A stretch of 64,000 bases of DNA from Micractinium sp. NFX-FRZ (GCA_029339195.1 JAPTJF010000026.1:186001-250000); one strand, 5' to 3'; shown: positions 1 through 21,981, counted from the stretch's first letter. Notes: generated from the letters alone by a model not told the origin. Made by a program: numbers and translations.

Positions 1-162
1 AGCGCCTGCCTGCCTCCCCGCTGGCGTCTGGCACCCCAGGCCCACTACCTCTGCAGCCAGGCTGTCACCACACACATGCATGCACTGCTCAACAGCTGCA
101 GCTGGCGTCAATCAGAGACAAACTCCTCCCTGCTGCCTGACTGGGCTTGACCCTGCCTGCAG

Positions 163-1063
163 GCGCAAGGAGGGCGGCGTGGGCCACCTGGTTGCCTACC
201 CCTGGCAGCCAGAGGAGGCGCAGGCAGTGGCCAACCAGTTTTGCGTGAGCCACGGCTACCAGGCGGCGGGGGCCACGCGACCCTTCACCCTGCCCGCCGC
301 ACATCTCCAACAGGTGACCTTCTGCCCCCTGTGCCTGCCCCTTGTGCCTTGCCCTGTACGTGCATGCCCCTCAGCGCAGCAGGCAAGGGGGCATCTCTGC
401 TGGCCAGCCGGCAGGCTGGGAGGCCACGTTTAGCCGCTGAGCGACGCACTCTGCCGGGTCGGGGCTCTCTGGCACTTGAGCCACCCCTCCGCACAAATGC
501 ATATTAATAACAATAAGGTATTCAACTCTTGTGCCTGCAGGCCCACCGCTTCATGACTTATGAGTTTGCTGCGGATGGCTCGAGCTGCGAAAAGCCGCGG
601 CAGTGCGTCGGGCTGTCCTGCACCGCATTCGCCGTCATTGAGTGCGTGCCGGCAGGCGGCACCGCCTGCCTGCCCGACGACGAGCAGAACATTGGCAACG
701 GCAACCGAGGTGGGCGTGAATGAGAAGCGCTTGGTGTGGGGAGGCAGCAAGTTGTGTGCACGGCTGGGCAGGGAGGCTGCTGCCGCCTGCTGTGCTGTCT
801 TCCTCCCCTCTGCTGCTTGTCTCACACGTCCCGCCCCTTTGTTGGGCCCCGCCTGTGCTGCTGCAGGCGTGCGCAACGTGGGGAATGACAACGAGGGTTC
901 CGACAACATGGGGTCAAACAATGTGGGGTCACGAGCCATCGGGGACTGGAACCTGTGCTCCATGTGCATAGGCCGGCGGCTGAGCAGCTTTGGAGGCATC
1001 GGCCCGCCGGCGCTGACGGAAGGGGCTGCAATAACGCCCGACCCCACAAACGAAGAGCTCTGA
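163..1063 (+). CDS. Unrecognised protein, C-terminal exons (5' end missing)
   Basis: Three exons can be joined in frame: 163-313, 541-709 and 867-1063, with the stop TGA at 1061-1063. The start lies upstream of the window or in an unresolved exon. The visible part has about six scattered Cys and an Asn/Gly-rich stretch in which NxG and NNxG units recur (for example NIGNGN, NVGNDN, NMGSNN), followed by a short acidic tail ending NEEL. I see no membrane segment and do not recognise a family. The Asn/Gly repeat may be a solenoid or surface segment, but this is only inference. The gene converges on the RecQ gene, and the two transcripts probably end within the same few tens of bases around 1320-1340. 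Confidence 0.6.
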
Positions 1064-1318
1064 ACCTGACGCCCGCCTGCTTTTCCTCCTGCTCCCCCTC
1101 TCGTGCCTGCTGCTTGCTTCACATATTCCTTCCCCCCAGATCTATCTCTCCTGATCACAGCCCACATCTGCTGACCGACACACCCTCCTGGACTGCTAAT
1201 AACCAATCTACACAGCTCTCACCCCTTTTTTCAACACCATTCACTTCTCACTCCCTTGCTGTATGGTACGCCTTTCATGCTCATCTCTCAGCACCCATCT
1301 CTTTGTCACACCTCACAC

Positions 1319-1323
1319 TGTAA
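1319..1323 (+). terminator. Poly(A) signal TGTAA for the 163-1063 gene
   Basis: TGTAA lies 256 nt after the stop at 1063. TGTAA is the established poly(A) signal of green algae. It forms one arm of a CTGTAA/TTACAG inverted repeat shared with the opposing gene. Confidence 0.55.
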
Positions 1324-1332
1324 AGTACACTG

Positions 1333-1337
1333 TTACA
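1333..1337 (-). terminator. Poly(A) signal TGTAA (minus) for RecQ
   Basis: TTACA on the plus strand reads TGTAA on the minus strand, 88 nt past the RecQ stop at 1425. It faces the plus-strand TGTAA only 9 bp away. Confidence 0.6.
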
Positions 1338-1424
1338 GAGGTCACTCCTGCTTCTTCCGCTGCTGCATTGCTATGGCACACATTTGCTGATCGTGGTACA
1401 GTGTCCGCCTTGGCCATCTGGCCA

Positions 1425-11386
<9,962 letters not shown>

Positions 11387-11616
11387 CGTTCCTGCCTGCC
11401 CAGCTCTGCATCCGGGGTTGCCAAACAGAGCTGCACAGCCGCTCCGTTGAAGATCGAGGACACACGGTCGAAATGAGCACTGTTGCGTTCGGATGGAGGC
11501 GTGCTGCGTGCTGGGCCTTCATTGCTTGGCTCTGAACACGCGCTAGACACGCAATTGAAGGTGCTCACGTTTGCATACACGCCCGCGACACCCTGGGTGG
11601 ACAGCAAGCCCACAAC
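11387..11616. promoter_or_regulatory. Shared divergent promoter region, RecQ / GatC
   Basis: Only 230 bp separate the RecQ start codon (11386) and the GatC start codon (11617), so both 5'UTRs and core promoters must lie here. No clear TATA box is visible. Confidence 0.5.
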
Positions 11617-12492
11617 ATGCGCGCCTTCGTCTTGCGCAGCGCTTGCCTGGCGAGGAGCCTCCCTGCGGCGTCCACACGCAGTGCAGCAGCCCCAGCGCAG
11701 CGGCTGCAGCCCTGCAGAGCGGCCAGCAGCGGCGGCGAGGGCAGCGGCGGCATAGCGCCGCCCGACGTGCGGGAGCTGGCCCGCCTGGCGCACATCTCCG
11801 TCACCGACCAGGAGGTAAGAAGTGGCCGTGCCTGGCTGGGGCGGAGGGTCATGGAGCCTGAGAGAGCAGTGCAGTTGGCAGGACGCAAAGTCAGGGCCCA
11901 TACCCTGGCCTCCCAGCCCTGCCTGCAGGCAACAGCAGGTCCCTGTGCACGTTCGCCCCTCACCCACATCCTCCCACTGGACTGGGCCCGCACTCTCCTG
12001 CCCATGCCCCGCAGGTAGCAGAGTGGGGCCCCAAGATTGAGAGCATTGTCGAGTGGTTTGGGCAGCTGCAGGAGGTGGATGTGGAGGGGGTGCCGCCCGC
12101 GCTGCGTGCCGACGTGGAGGGCGCCAGCACGCTGCGGCCTGACGAGGTGCAGCAGCGAGTGGGCGGCGACCTGCTGCAGCAAGCGGCCGACCGAGAGGGA
12201 CCCTTCGTGCGGTGAGTGGGCATGGCGTGTATGGCCGGCAGGCGTCTGGGTGCCTGGTGGCGGCTGCAGCAGCCACAGCACTGTGCACACAATGTGCTGC
12301 TGGCATCGTTGCGCGTTTGAGCCGGCCACAGAGCCGTGGAGAGCCATGCTGCTGCAGCAAGCAGCAGCCGCAGCACATCACAGCAGGATTTGCATGGCGG
12401 ACAGTGTGCAGTATGCACTGTCTGATGATCCTGAGCGTGCCACCACCCACCGCTGCAGGGTGCCCAAGATAGCCACGGCCGCCGACAACTGA
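11617..12492 (+). CDS. GATC: Glutamyl-tRNA(Gln) amidotransferase subunit C, organellar
   Basis: Small subunit of the GatCAB amidotransferase, which converts misacylated Glu-tRNA(Gln) to Gln-tRNA(Gln) in plastids and mitochondria. Three exons join in frame: 11617-11814, 12015-12211 and 12459-12492. The first about 45 residues are Arg/Ala/Ser-rich without acidic residues, as in an organelle transit peptide. The GatC core follows: VRELARLAHISVTDQE, then EWGPKIESIVEWFGQLQEVD, LRPDEV, and the typical end REGPFVRVPKI. Total length is about 142 aa, which is normal for a GatC plus a transit peptide. It is divergent from RecQ. Targeting to one or both organelles cannot be decided from the sequence. 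Confidence 0.93.
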
Positions 12493-12619
12493 GGGTGCCC
12501 GGGGGGATGAGCCGGGCAGCCCACCTGCGCGCCGTTGCCCCAGCGATGATGATCTTCCTGCTCTGCTCTTTTGTCGTCTGTCCCTGGGATTGCGCATGTA
12601 CTTTCCCTGGGATTGGGCA

Positions 12620-12624
12620 TGTAA
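12620..12624 (+). terminator. Poly(A) signal TGTAA for GatC
   Basis: TGTAA lies 128 nt downstream of the GatC stop, in a locally AT-richer stretch. Confidence 0.55.
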
Positions 12625-13554
12625 TTTGTACTCTTCATCTACCAGCACGTTGATTACAGATGCGTCATTCTCTCGTCGGCCACATAGTACCGCTGGCGGT
12701 CCAGCAGTCCTTGATCCTTGTTCAAGCAGCCCCACCCTCCGGCTTGCATGGGGTGTTTCTCATTCCCCCAATCATCGATTCCAGCCTTTCCCTTATGTGC
12801 AGCAAGCCCCAGCCGCCCTGCACGGAGCCAACACTTTGCAGCTCCCGTTGACAGTGGGCCGGCGTTGCTCACAGGCAGATTTCAAGGTTCTTCAGACTGT
12901 GTAGAGGCAATGAAATCGATCGAGCGATGACAGGCGCAGCTGGTGGCGTGGACGCACCTTGCCTAAACTGGGTGCCAGTCACGAACAGGCAGAGGGGCAC
13001 ACAGGCACACTTTGCGCCACCTTCCCTGCACCTCTGTGCCGCAGATTTGCTACAACAATCGACAGACGCCGGTGAAAGCTTGCAGGCCTCCCTCAGGCCT
13101 CCCAAGCACCAGCCCTCCCCAGGCTCCGCCTGGACCGGCGGTGAGCGCCGCAACACACCTTCACATGACTGCACAAGGGCATCGCACACTCCCAGCGCAC
13201 TTGCAAACGGGCCAGGACACTGCCGCACTTATATCGGTTCTTGCACTCGAACAGCTGGCCACGCTGCCCGGCCTGCACTGCGCAGTCTGCCACGGATAGA
13301 TTGTACGCCCGCAAGAGCCCCCGCTCTGCACACCCCTCGAGCCCCCTCGCACACTGCCCGCCTCGGGCACCGCCGCCGCGTGCGCCTCTTCCTGCAGTGT
13401 CTGCCTGGCAAGGCTGCACTCTGGTCCTCGTTGTCCGCCTTTGAGTCCTGCAAGCTTCAGTTCTCATTTACACTGACCGCGCCTGCCCTTCTGCAGGCCT
13501 GCAGCTAGCCACGCCCAGCCTCCCCCACCACCAGCGGCGGCAGCCGCTGCCAGC
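12625..13554. other. Intergenic, GatC to the 13555 gene
   Basis: About 930 bp with no supported gene. Open frames on both strands lack recognisable protein features. It should hold the promoter and 5'UTR of the gene starting at 13555. Confidence 0.5.
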
Positions 13555-16500
13555 ATGAGCTCCGCAGGCAGCAACCCGGCAGCGCAGGTGCTGCACCAGC
13601 TACATGCCCAGTTGGTCACGCTGATGCCCGACCTGCTCAAGCTAGATGAGCTGCTGCGAGCCTCCCTGGTGCTCCACCAAGCCAGCGAGGTGGCGGTCCT
13701 GCTGAACCAGCGCCAGCAGCAGTGCGTGGCGGCAGTCACGCTGCTGCGCGGACTGCCAGCTGGCGCAGCGGGACGAGAGGCAGAGGGCCTGCAAGCGCTG
13801 CTGGCGGCCAAGCCGTTCATCGAGAGCAGCGCGGCCATGCTGCGTGACCTGCAGGCAAGCACCCGCCGGTGGTGTTGCTGCTGCTGGGACGGGGGCGGGC
13901 GGGCCGGTGCAGGCAGTTGTGCAGGGCCTGCGGGCGGGGTGCTGCCTCCCGGCCCGAAGGCACTTGATCCTCACTGGACGGTGTAGGTGTCCTTAGTCCT
14001 GAGCGTGGGCTGTGCCTGCACGGCAGCCGCTGCTGCTTTGGCATCCTGTGTGCGCACGGCCGCACACACATACACACACACGCTCGGACGCACAGGGCCA
14101 CCGGTGTGCTGCCGGTGTGGTTGAGCCTTTGGCCAGGCATGTTTGACAGCATGTCCCCGCCCTGCGCGGCCTTGCCCCCTGCAGAACCTGCAGCAGGTGC
14201 TGACGGGCCCTCAGTCGCCGGAGCTGCAGCAGCAGCCCAGCCTGGCCAGCACAGAGAAGACGTGGCGGCAGTACGGCATCCAGATTGCACCGCGCACGGC
14301 GCCTCGAGCCGCACCCACGCCGCTCGTCCCTGGCGCCGCACCCGCTGCAGCAGGCAGCCAGCAGCAGCAGCTGCAGCAGCAGCAGAAGCTGCAGCAGCTG
14401 CAGATGCCGCTGCCGGCACTGCCGCCGCTGGCGGTGCAGGGGCCGCAGCAGGGGCAGGGGCAGGGGCAGGAGGCGCCCCTGGGGCTGGCCCTGCTCCTGC
14501 AGCAGCGGCGGGCGGAGCAGGAGGCGATGCCGCCGCCGCCGGCCAGGGCCGCCAGTCCCCTGCCAGCTCAGCCGCCCGCCAGCTCAGCCGCCCCGCTGGC
14601 GGCTGAGCTGCTGTTTGGTCAGTCGATCGAGATGCTGCCCGCCATGCCCTCCATCGGCGGGCTGCCCACTTTGAGCCAGCTGCTGGAGGAGCCGATGATG
14701 ACCCTGAGCCTGAAAGACAACGACTGGGGGGCGGCGGCAGCGGCGGCAGCGGCGGCGGCGGTGGCGGCGGTGGGCGGGAAGCCGGCAGATGGGCAGCCGC
14801 CCGCCCCAGCTGACGCGCAACAGCAGCAGCAGCAGCAGCAGCAGGCAGCGGCGGGGGATGCGGCAATGTTGGATGGTGACGAAGCCTCGCTGCAGCTGTT
14901 TCAGGAGCTACTGATGCAGGTGCCAGAGGGGACAGGAATGAGCCTGCTGTTTGGCACCTCCATCGCCTGGCCGCCAGCCTCCGGCACTATGGGTGCAGGC
15001 GGCACGGCGGCAGCGGCAGCAGCAAGCCCGCCAGAGGCAGCGGCTGCGGCAGCGTGTGCAGCCACGCAAGTGGCGGCAGCGCAGGCAACAGCGGCCCCGC
15101 CGCCAGCAACAGCGCCAGCTGTGGCTCCCAGCGCCCAGCAGCCTGCGGCCTGGCAGCAGGTGCCCCCTTTGGGCCCAGCGACGGTGACAACCGGCCCGCT
15201 GGCAGGCGTGCCGCGGGTGCAGCCAGCGCAGCCAGCACAGCCAGCGCAGCCCGGCAGCAGCAGCAACGGCAGCCTCAATCCGGCCCCGCCGTTTGCCGCC
15301 CCCCTGCGCTTTGGCCAGCCGCCGCCGGTGGTGCTCACCGTGGCGGCGCCTGGGCAGACGGCAGCCGCCCAGCTGGCCGGCGCTGAGCTGGCAGCCTCCC
15401 AGCTGGCGTCGGCGCCAGCAGCACCCATGTCGCCAGCTCTCAGCAGCGGCGACGCGCCGCAGGGCTCTGGCGGCAGCGGCAACCTCGCCTACCGCCGCGT
15501 CTCCTTTGCCCCGCTGCTCTCGCGCAACAGCGTGGAGCAGGAGAGCGGGACGCCCAGCAGCACCTCACCTAGCATGACCTTCATGGCCCGCCCGCCAGTT
15601 CCCCCCACAAGCGCCCCCTCCTTCCTGGCACGCCCACCCACTGCCCTCACGCCGCCAGCAGGCGCACCGCCCGTGCCTGGCCCCGCATCTGTGCCGGCGA
15701 TGGCGGCTGTGCCCACAGCGGCAGCGGCGGACGCACAACCTCCCGCCGCCGCCGCCGGCGCAGGAGCGGCGACGGCGGCCCCGCGGCCCCATGCCACGCT
15801 GGCCGTAGTGCAGGCGGGCACGGCGGTGCGCATCGCTCAGTCCTCAGCGGCGGCGGCGGTGCCGACCCCCGCACAGGACGATGCCAGCCACCTGCACTCC
15901 ACCACGGCCACGGCAGAGGGCCCCGTCAGTTACGTGTCGGTCCACGAAGCCACGCCGCACGACTTCAGCCAAGGAGGTACGCCCCGCTGCCGGCACCCTG
16001 TGGTGCTGCCTTTCCTGCGCCGCCTCGCCGCATGTGCAGCTGCAGATGCACCTGCAGGCCCGCCCCGTGGCCTTGCTTCCCCAGCCAAATGCCCCAGCAC
16101 TGCCTCGTGCCTGCCTCGTGCCTGCCTCAGCAAGCAAGGCGGCCTGCCCGTGCACCTGCTCCCGCCCATCCTTCACCCTTCCTTCTGCCCCCCCTGCATT
16201 CATGCCCGCCCGCCCGCCTGCAGAGACGTCGCTCACGCGCCTGTTCTACGTGGTCAAGGAAACGGGCAACCTGCCGCCCCCAGAAGACATTCCTGAGGAG
16301 CCAGCGGAAGAGGGGGCCGACACCAGCACGTACCACAGCGGGCGCAGCAGGGCTAGCAGCGGGTCCGGCGACGCCCCGCTCTCCTGCGCCGACTCACACA
16401 GCAAAGCGCAGCGGGCGGGCGGCGCTGGCGCGGCGGCAGCGGCCGACAGCGTGCGCCAGACGCGGAGCAGGCGGGCGCAGCAGCATGGGCTCGACGACGG

Positions 16501-16585
16501 CGCTGCACATGCAGCTGCTGCGGCCCCGGCGCCTGCGCAGGAGGACGAGATTGCGGGCACAAAGCGGCGCAAGGGCGGGCGGTGA
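13555..16585 (+). CDS. Low-complexity protein of unknown function (817 aa)
   Basis: Three exons keep frame: 13555-13854, 14185-15976 and 16224-16585. The first intron uses a GC donor (CAG|GCAAGC) and is phase 0. Residues 1-105 form a helical, probably coiled-coil segment (LHQLHAQLVTLMPDLLKLDE, then FIESSAAMLRDLQ). The large middle exon is dominated by Ala, Gln, Pro and Ser with a few hydrophobic islands. Near the end is a more ordered stretch, LTRLFYVVKETGNLPPPED. The C-terminus is Arg/Lys-rich (GTKRRKGGR), consistent with a nuclear protein. I do not recognise a family. A transcription cofactor is possible on composition alone, and that is only inference. Confidence 0.75.
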
Positions 16586-17358
16586 GGGCACGTGCCCACC
16601 TGCTCCCATCGTCTCCCCATTACCCCCTCCCCTCTCAGTACCCTGTGTACAATAACACTCCCCCCTCCATTATTGGCATTGCCCCACCCCCTTTACTGTT
16701 GCTGTTTGAAAATCCCATGATCTCTTCCCCCCAGTCTGGGCACCTCCTTCTGTGAACAGCAACAGCCAGGGAGGCGGGCGGGCACGGGGGCGGCAGCACT
16801 TCTGGCGGCGCTCTTGCAGCATCACATCAACCCCTCCCAGCCACTTCACTGAGCCCAGCATGATGTACCTGCTATCGGTCTTTGCCCCCTGTCACTGGCG
16901 CGCTGGCACCAACTCCGGGCACTCACAAAACCCTAGCCAGTTTAATGCGCATCCCTCCCATGGCTTTATGCCATCTTGCTTTATGCAATTGCCATAATTT
17001 ATTTATTCATTACTATTCTCAGCTGTAGTCACGTCGACATCTTGCATGTGCAAGCGGGTACAGCCGAGTGAGGCGATGGAACAGGCTGAGAGTGTTGGGC
17101 GGTGGAGAGTGGCAGACGTGCATGAGGGGGACTGATGAGCAGCGTATGGGTCGTGTGCTGGCGGGGCGCCCGAAAAGTGACACCCACGTGTGGGAGGCGC
17201 GCAGGGCAGGATGAGAGGGGTGCCTCTCCGCCTTCTCACTTCCAGAGCAGCAGGCACTGCCTTCCCACCAGCGTGGCATATGCCCCGCCTCCCCTGCCTC
17301 CCTCTGCCGACCTCCATGCGCCCGCTTTGCAGCGGAGGCCCCCGTGCTCAGCAGGCCT
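16586..17358. other. Convergent 3' region
   Basis: About 770 bp between two convergent stops. An AT-rich patch near 16990-17030 contains overlapping AATAAA on the minus strand, which could serve the lectin-like gene. No open frame here looks coding. Confidence 0.5.
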
Positions 17359-19513
17359 TCAGGCGAAGAGGGCCAGGAACAGGGTGCCCACCAGTGCGCC
17401 CAGCCAGGCAGCGTGGCGCCGGGTAGCAGTCGTGCTGCCTGCGTTGGTGGGGGAGACGCCGGGGGGGCAGGAGCCGAGCAGGCACGAGTCGCCGGTCATC
17501 TGAAGGCAGGCAGGGAGGCAGGGAGGCAGGCAGGGCAGGCTGGTGGGCAGGCAGGCAGGCAGGTGGGCGGCCGGCTATGCTATGTATGCTAAGCAAGCAT
17601 GCTGTGTTCCCCAGCCCCCCCGTCTCCCAGCAGCGCACCACCCACCCACCCACCCACCGCTCAACCCGCATTGTTGTTTCACAGCTGTGGCCCCCCGCAC
17701 TCACGTTCATGGCGGGCATGCAGGCGACGCCCCCAAAGTAGGCAATCATCTGGTTCTCCAGCTGCCCCTCACGCCAGCCCTTGCCGTACAGGGCAAAGGA
17801 GGTCACAATGGCGGGGGGGAACTCCAGGAAGGGGTCTGGCATGGGGAGGGCACCCATCATGCTGCCCCGCCCGGCTGCGGGTACCGGTGGGTGGGTGGGC
17901 GCAGCGGATGAAGTAAGGCGCGGCGGGGGCAGGCGGGGGCAGGGGCAGCAGGGGCCAGGTCCTGCCCTGATGGCAGCGCAGGCATGAGGAGCTCCCCACC
18001 CCCGGGCGGGGCAGGCTTGGCAGGCTGGGCAGGCAGGGGGCCCGGTGCAGGCACACTGCCTGCCCCAGGTGCCACACAGGCACGCCAACAGTGGGCAGCC
18101 TGTGGCGCAACCCATCCCCAGGCCCGCACTCACTGATGACACCCGTGCCGGAGGGGCATGGGGCAGTCTTGGAGTTGCTCTTCAGAGTCACGGCTGACCC
18201 CTTCACGGTCACCTCCATCGACTGAATGCAGGGCATCAGCAGCGCTGAGCGGTCCTGCATGGTGGCATGTGAGATAAGAGAGGGAGGGGTGCATGCTGTG
18301 AGTAGGGGTCAGCGTGGGCTTGGACAGCCAGGGGCAGAGCACCTGGGTGCATGCAGCCATTGCTCTCGAGAGCAATCTCGATTCTCGAGAGCTCTCATCC
18401 AATTCTCGAAAGCTCCCAATTCTCGAGAGCTCTCATCCCCAGGCTGCGCGCATCACACAGGGCTGCAGTTGCACTTGAACGTGTGGGACGTCCCGCCTGT
18501 GGTCAGGCACTGAACCGTCACATGCATATGAATGGCAGGGGCGTGTTGTGGACATCGCCCCTCCCCGCGACCATGAGGCAGGTTGCTGCATGCGCACCTT
18601 GCAGGGAGCGGTTTCGGCTGCCTGAGCATCAGCAAATGTGAGGGAGACGGTGCCGGCGAGGTTGGCGGGAGCCTGCGGGTTGCAGGGCCGCCACCGCAGA
18701 GCAGGAGGGAGGGTGCAGTGAGGCAGGAGGGAGGAGACACTCGCTTCTCGTCGCTGCCCAACACCTTTGCTCTCTGGCTACAGCCATGTCTATCCACATA
18801 CCGCCCAGTGCTCCCGCGCCAGCTAAAGACAGCTGCAGTCTTGTGAGATTCCTTGAGTGTGGGTGGGGGGATACCTCTTACAGTGTAGTTTGCCGCAGCC
18901 ACGCACTCGTAAGCGATGCGCAGCGTGTTGGGCTCGCTCATGATCGCGCCTTGGGGGCAAGCGGCGGCTGCCTGAGGGTCGCCGCCAAAGTGTGTGCTGG
19001 TGGGCGGGACGGTGCACGCGGCTGCATGGCATGGGGTGGGGGACGAAGCGTGGGTTCGGGGGGCAGGAGAAAAACTGCCTTTGGGATGGTGCGGATGTAT
19101 GCGTGGCGGGCGTCAGATGGGTTTCCGGAAACCTGAGCCAGCAGGCTGACCTGCCTCGGGAGCGGCCACAGAGAGCGGCACCTGAGCGGTACCCGGGCAC
19201 CGCGGCAGCCAGGCAGGGGCAGCAGGCGGCTCTGCTGGCGGGGCCCACCCTTGTTGTCGCACGCGTCCCGGACCTTGGTGAATCCTTCGGGCGCGAGGCA
19301 GCCGCTCCCTGTGGAGCCGAAATAGGCCTCGTCAATGCGGAGAACCTGACCGTCTCCGCAGCTGATCGTCTCTGGCGCGTCATTTTCGTCCAGGTTCAAA
19401 GCTTGCTGTTCTGCGCTCACTCGGGCCAGCAGCAGCACCGCCACTGAAAGCTTAACCAGCAAGCGAACGGAACTGGCGGGCGCGTGCCGGCTGGCGCGGC
19501 TCCAGCTTGCCAT
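17359..19513 (-). CDS. Secreted SUEL/galactose-binding-lectin-like protein, GPI-like tail
   Basis: Six exons join in frame to 272 aa: 19513-19249, 18967-18882, 18672-18598, 18254-18134, 17835-17705 and 17499-17359. An N-terminal signal peptide is clear (hydrophobic LLVKLSVAVLLLARVSA). The segment ISCGDGQVLRIDEAYFGS, later CDNKAAACPQGAIM, and NTLRIAYEC follow the Cys spacing and the closing 'L-x-(V/I)-x-Y-x-C' of SUEL-type rhamnose/galactose lectin domains. Two Cys-containing segments follow (CIQSMEVTVKGSAVTLKS and the IAYFGGVAC region). The protein ends in a hydrophobic stretch with no cytoplasmic tail (WLGALVGTLFLALFA), as in GPI-anchor signals. An in-frame ATG five codons upstream (19528) is an alternative start. 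A cell-surface sugar-binding role is inferred. Confidence 0.7.
18381..18439. repeat. Three tandem units built on TCTCGAGA palindromes
   Basis: Three units of 17-21 bp start ATTCTCGA(G/A)AGCTC, at 18381, 18402 and 18419. A further GCTCTCGAGAGC palindrome lies just before. The array is in an intron of the lectin-like gene. Confidence 0.8.
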
Positions 19514-19790
19514 GATGACAGGGCGCACTGCTGCAGTGTCTTAGGCGTTGAAGGCCGGAGAGGACGGAGTTAAGTGACGGAAGGACGGGGGGTGGCGGTC
19601 AAAGATCTCTCAGCCAGCCCGCCTGCCTGGCGCTAAGCCAGCACTGTCAATGGGCGGCCAGCCCTGATTTGATGGTGTGTCCTGCGCCCTGGTGAGCAAA
19701 GTTTGGGCGCCTGCCCTCTCTTGCTTGCTCAGCATGCATTGCATGTGGGCTGAGCAGGGGTGCCAGCAGCGCTGCATGCCGCCGCATGGC

Positions 19791-21981
19791 CTATGCTTGC
19801 CGCCCCGCATCCGCGCTGCTGCCGTTGTCTGCCGCCGCTGCCGCCATGATCTGGGCAAACTTGCCGCCCTGCCGCCCCCTCAGCGCCTCCACAAGCGACA
19901 CCACGTGCTGCCGCGTCTCCTCCAGCGAGACACCCTGCGCACCATCACAAGAGGGAGAGCGGAGCAGCAGGGCGCAGCCGCTGTGATTGGCGAGCGTGCG
20001 GACAAGGATGAGCTCCCACTTGAGCTCCCCACCCAGCCGCCGTGCTTTGTGATTCACCTCAGTTGTGCCCGCCTTCCTTGGCTACACCCAATCCCCCTTC
20101 CGCCCTCCCAGCACACCGTGCCAAACACCCACACACCACATGCCTCTCATTCCACAAGCTGCCCCTGGCACGGTGATGTCCCTCGCCCCTCAGCACACCA
20201 GCCACACTGCTTCCACAAACTGCTAGTGTACCCCTCTCACCGTGTCAACCACAAAGTCTGCCCGCCGCCGCTTCTCCTCGTCAGGCACCTGCCGCGCCAG
20301 GATCGCATCCAGCTTTGCCTCGCTCATCCCCGGCCGCGCCAGCGCGCGCTGCCGCTGCTCCGCTGCTGGCGCGCTGACCACTGCCACTGCATCGCACATC
20401 GCCTCCGCCCCTGTCTCGTATCTAGAGGGAGGCAGTGGGAGGGGGCGGGGGCGGGGCGGGAGTGAGCGAAGATGCAGAGGGAGGCGCGCACCAGAGCGGG
20501 GCGCACATGAGGGGGCGGAAGAGGCAGCAGGGAGACAGAGCCTTCCTGGCTCCCATCCCACCATCACACACCTACCCCGAACTGCTGTCCCCACATCCCT
20601 CCTGCCCCACCGATGCTGCCCCATACCGCTCACAAGTCCCAGCCCTCCCAAAGGAGCCCCTGCCCCACGCAGCGCTCACAGAAGTGGGACGTCCAGCAGT
20701 GGCAGCCGCCGCTCACTCTTTCACCCACCCACCCAACTCTTTCGCCACAGCCAGATTACACTCAGTGCGTCCTTGGCCCCATGCAGCACCTGCAGAAGCG
20801 TGACAACTGAGCACCACTAGCTGTGCGTCGCCTCTTCTGTCCCACCTCACACAACCCTACTTCCCTACACGAGACCGCCTCCCAAGCAGCACTCACAGCA
20901 GCGGGATGTCGAGTACGACAAGCCGCTGCCCCGCCGCCGCCTGCGCTGCCAGCCACCGCCGCTTCTCGGCCGTCACTAGCGGGTGCACAATCGCCTCCAG
21001 CTTTTTGAGAGCTTCAGGGTTGCCCACCACGTGCTTGCTGAGTTCGGGCCGGCTGATGGCTGCGGCAGGCAGGGCAGGGGCGGGAGGCGCGCTGGAGGCC
21101 CAGGGGCAGAGTGCAGGTGCGGCGGTTGTGTGCAGCGAAAGAAAGGGAGGGCGTGGAGAGTTTGCATTCGGGAGGCGGCTGTCGCAGGCCTCAAAACTGC
21201 GCGGCCACAACACAACGGCGGCCCAGGTTCGGCGATGTTGTTTGCCTGGCGGCATGAGCGGAGGGGCCCCACATGCCCAGTTCAACGTCACATGAAGACA
21301 GCGGCTGGGCATGCCGGCAGCAGCACACAAGGCAGTGTGAATGTGTGGGGCTGCTGAGCTACCGCGCTACTGCATTGCAGCAGGCCGCGGCAGGCAGGGG
21401 GAAGCAGGAGGCAGGCAGGCGCATGATGTGCAGGCCATCCGAGCGCCCAAGGCTCACTCACCGCCGTCCAGCACAACGCCCGGGAAGGCTGCTCCCACGG
21501 GGCCCACAGCAGCACCGCCATTGTACAGGTCATGAACCACCTGCAATAGAAGAGGTCGCACGGGTTTCAGCCTCACAAGAAACCAAGTCGTTCGCACCCT
21601 TGCACGAGCGACGGGCATGCCACCACATGATGCAGCGGGGAGGCAGGCAGGCGCTGCCTTTCATGACGAGTCGACAACCTGCTCCCTGCACCTGCCAGCC
21701 CTCACGCACCTGGTCTGAATCCAGCACCGGCACGCCCAGCTGCCGCAGCCACTCTGCCACTGTTGACTTGCCCATAGCGATGCCTGGAAGGCAGGGGGAG
21801 GCGGGGGAGTGGCTGGGTATTGACGGCAGGCGGGGCGGGCCGTCGGTGGCGCCGACGGTGGCACAGGGGTCCCTGCTGGCCCAGTTGGCCGCGTGACCGG
21901 GGTCGCATGCCGCTGTGATTCATGCAAAACAGCCGCACCTCCGGTTAGGCCCAGAATGAAGGGGACGAAGGAGGCGGTCAT
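19791..21981 (-). CDS. COAE: Dephospho-CoA kinase (CoaE)
   Basis: Catalyses the last step of coenzyme A synthesis, ATP-dependent phosphorylation of the 3'-OH of dephospho-CoA. Six exons join in frame to 227 aa: 21981-21939, 21783-21710, 21540-21462, 21059-20897, 20421-20241 and 19934-19791. The first intron splits the P-loop ([12 protein letters not shown], residues 11-22). Next come the CoA-binding segment with LDSDQVVHDLY, the conserved [13 protein letters not shown] and LEAIVHPLV, then the signature LDIPLLYETG, and [18 protein letters not shown] near the C-terminus. Length and motif order are those of a single-domain CoaE. The N-terminus ([15 protein letters not shown]) resembles eukaryotic enzymes with a short leader. 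The start lies 233 bp from the divergent WTAP gene. Confidence 0.95.

Noticed and set aside
12927..13508. 193-codon plus-strand open frame before the 13555 gene
   Set aside because: Pro/Ala/Arg-rich without ordered segments, probably 5' flanking sequence. It does not join in phase to the 13555 exon.
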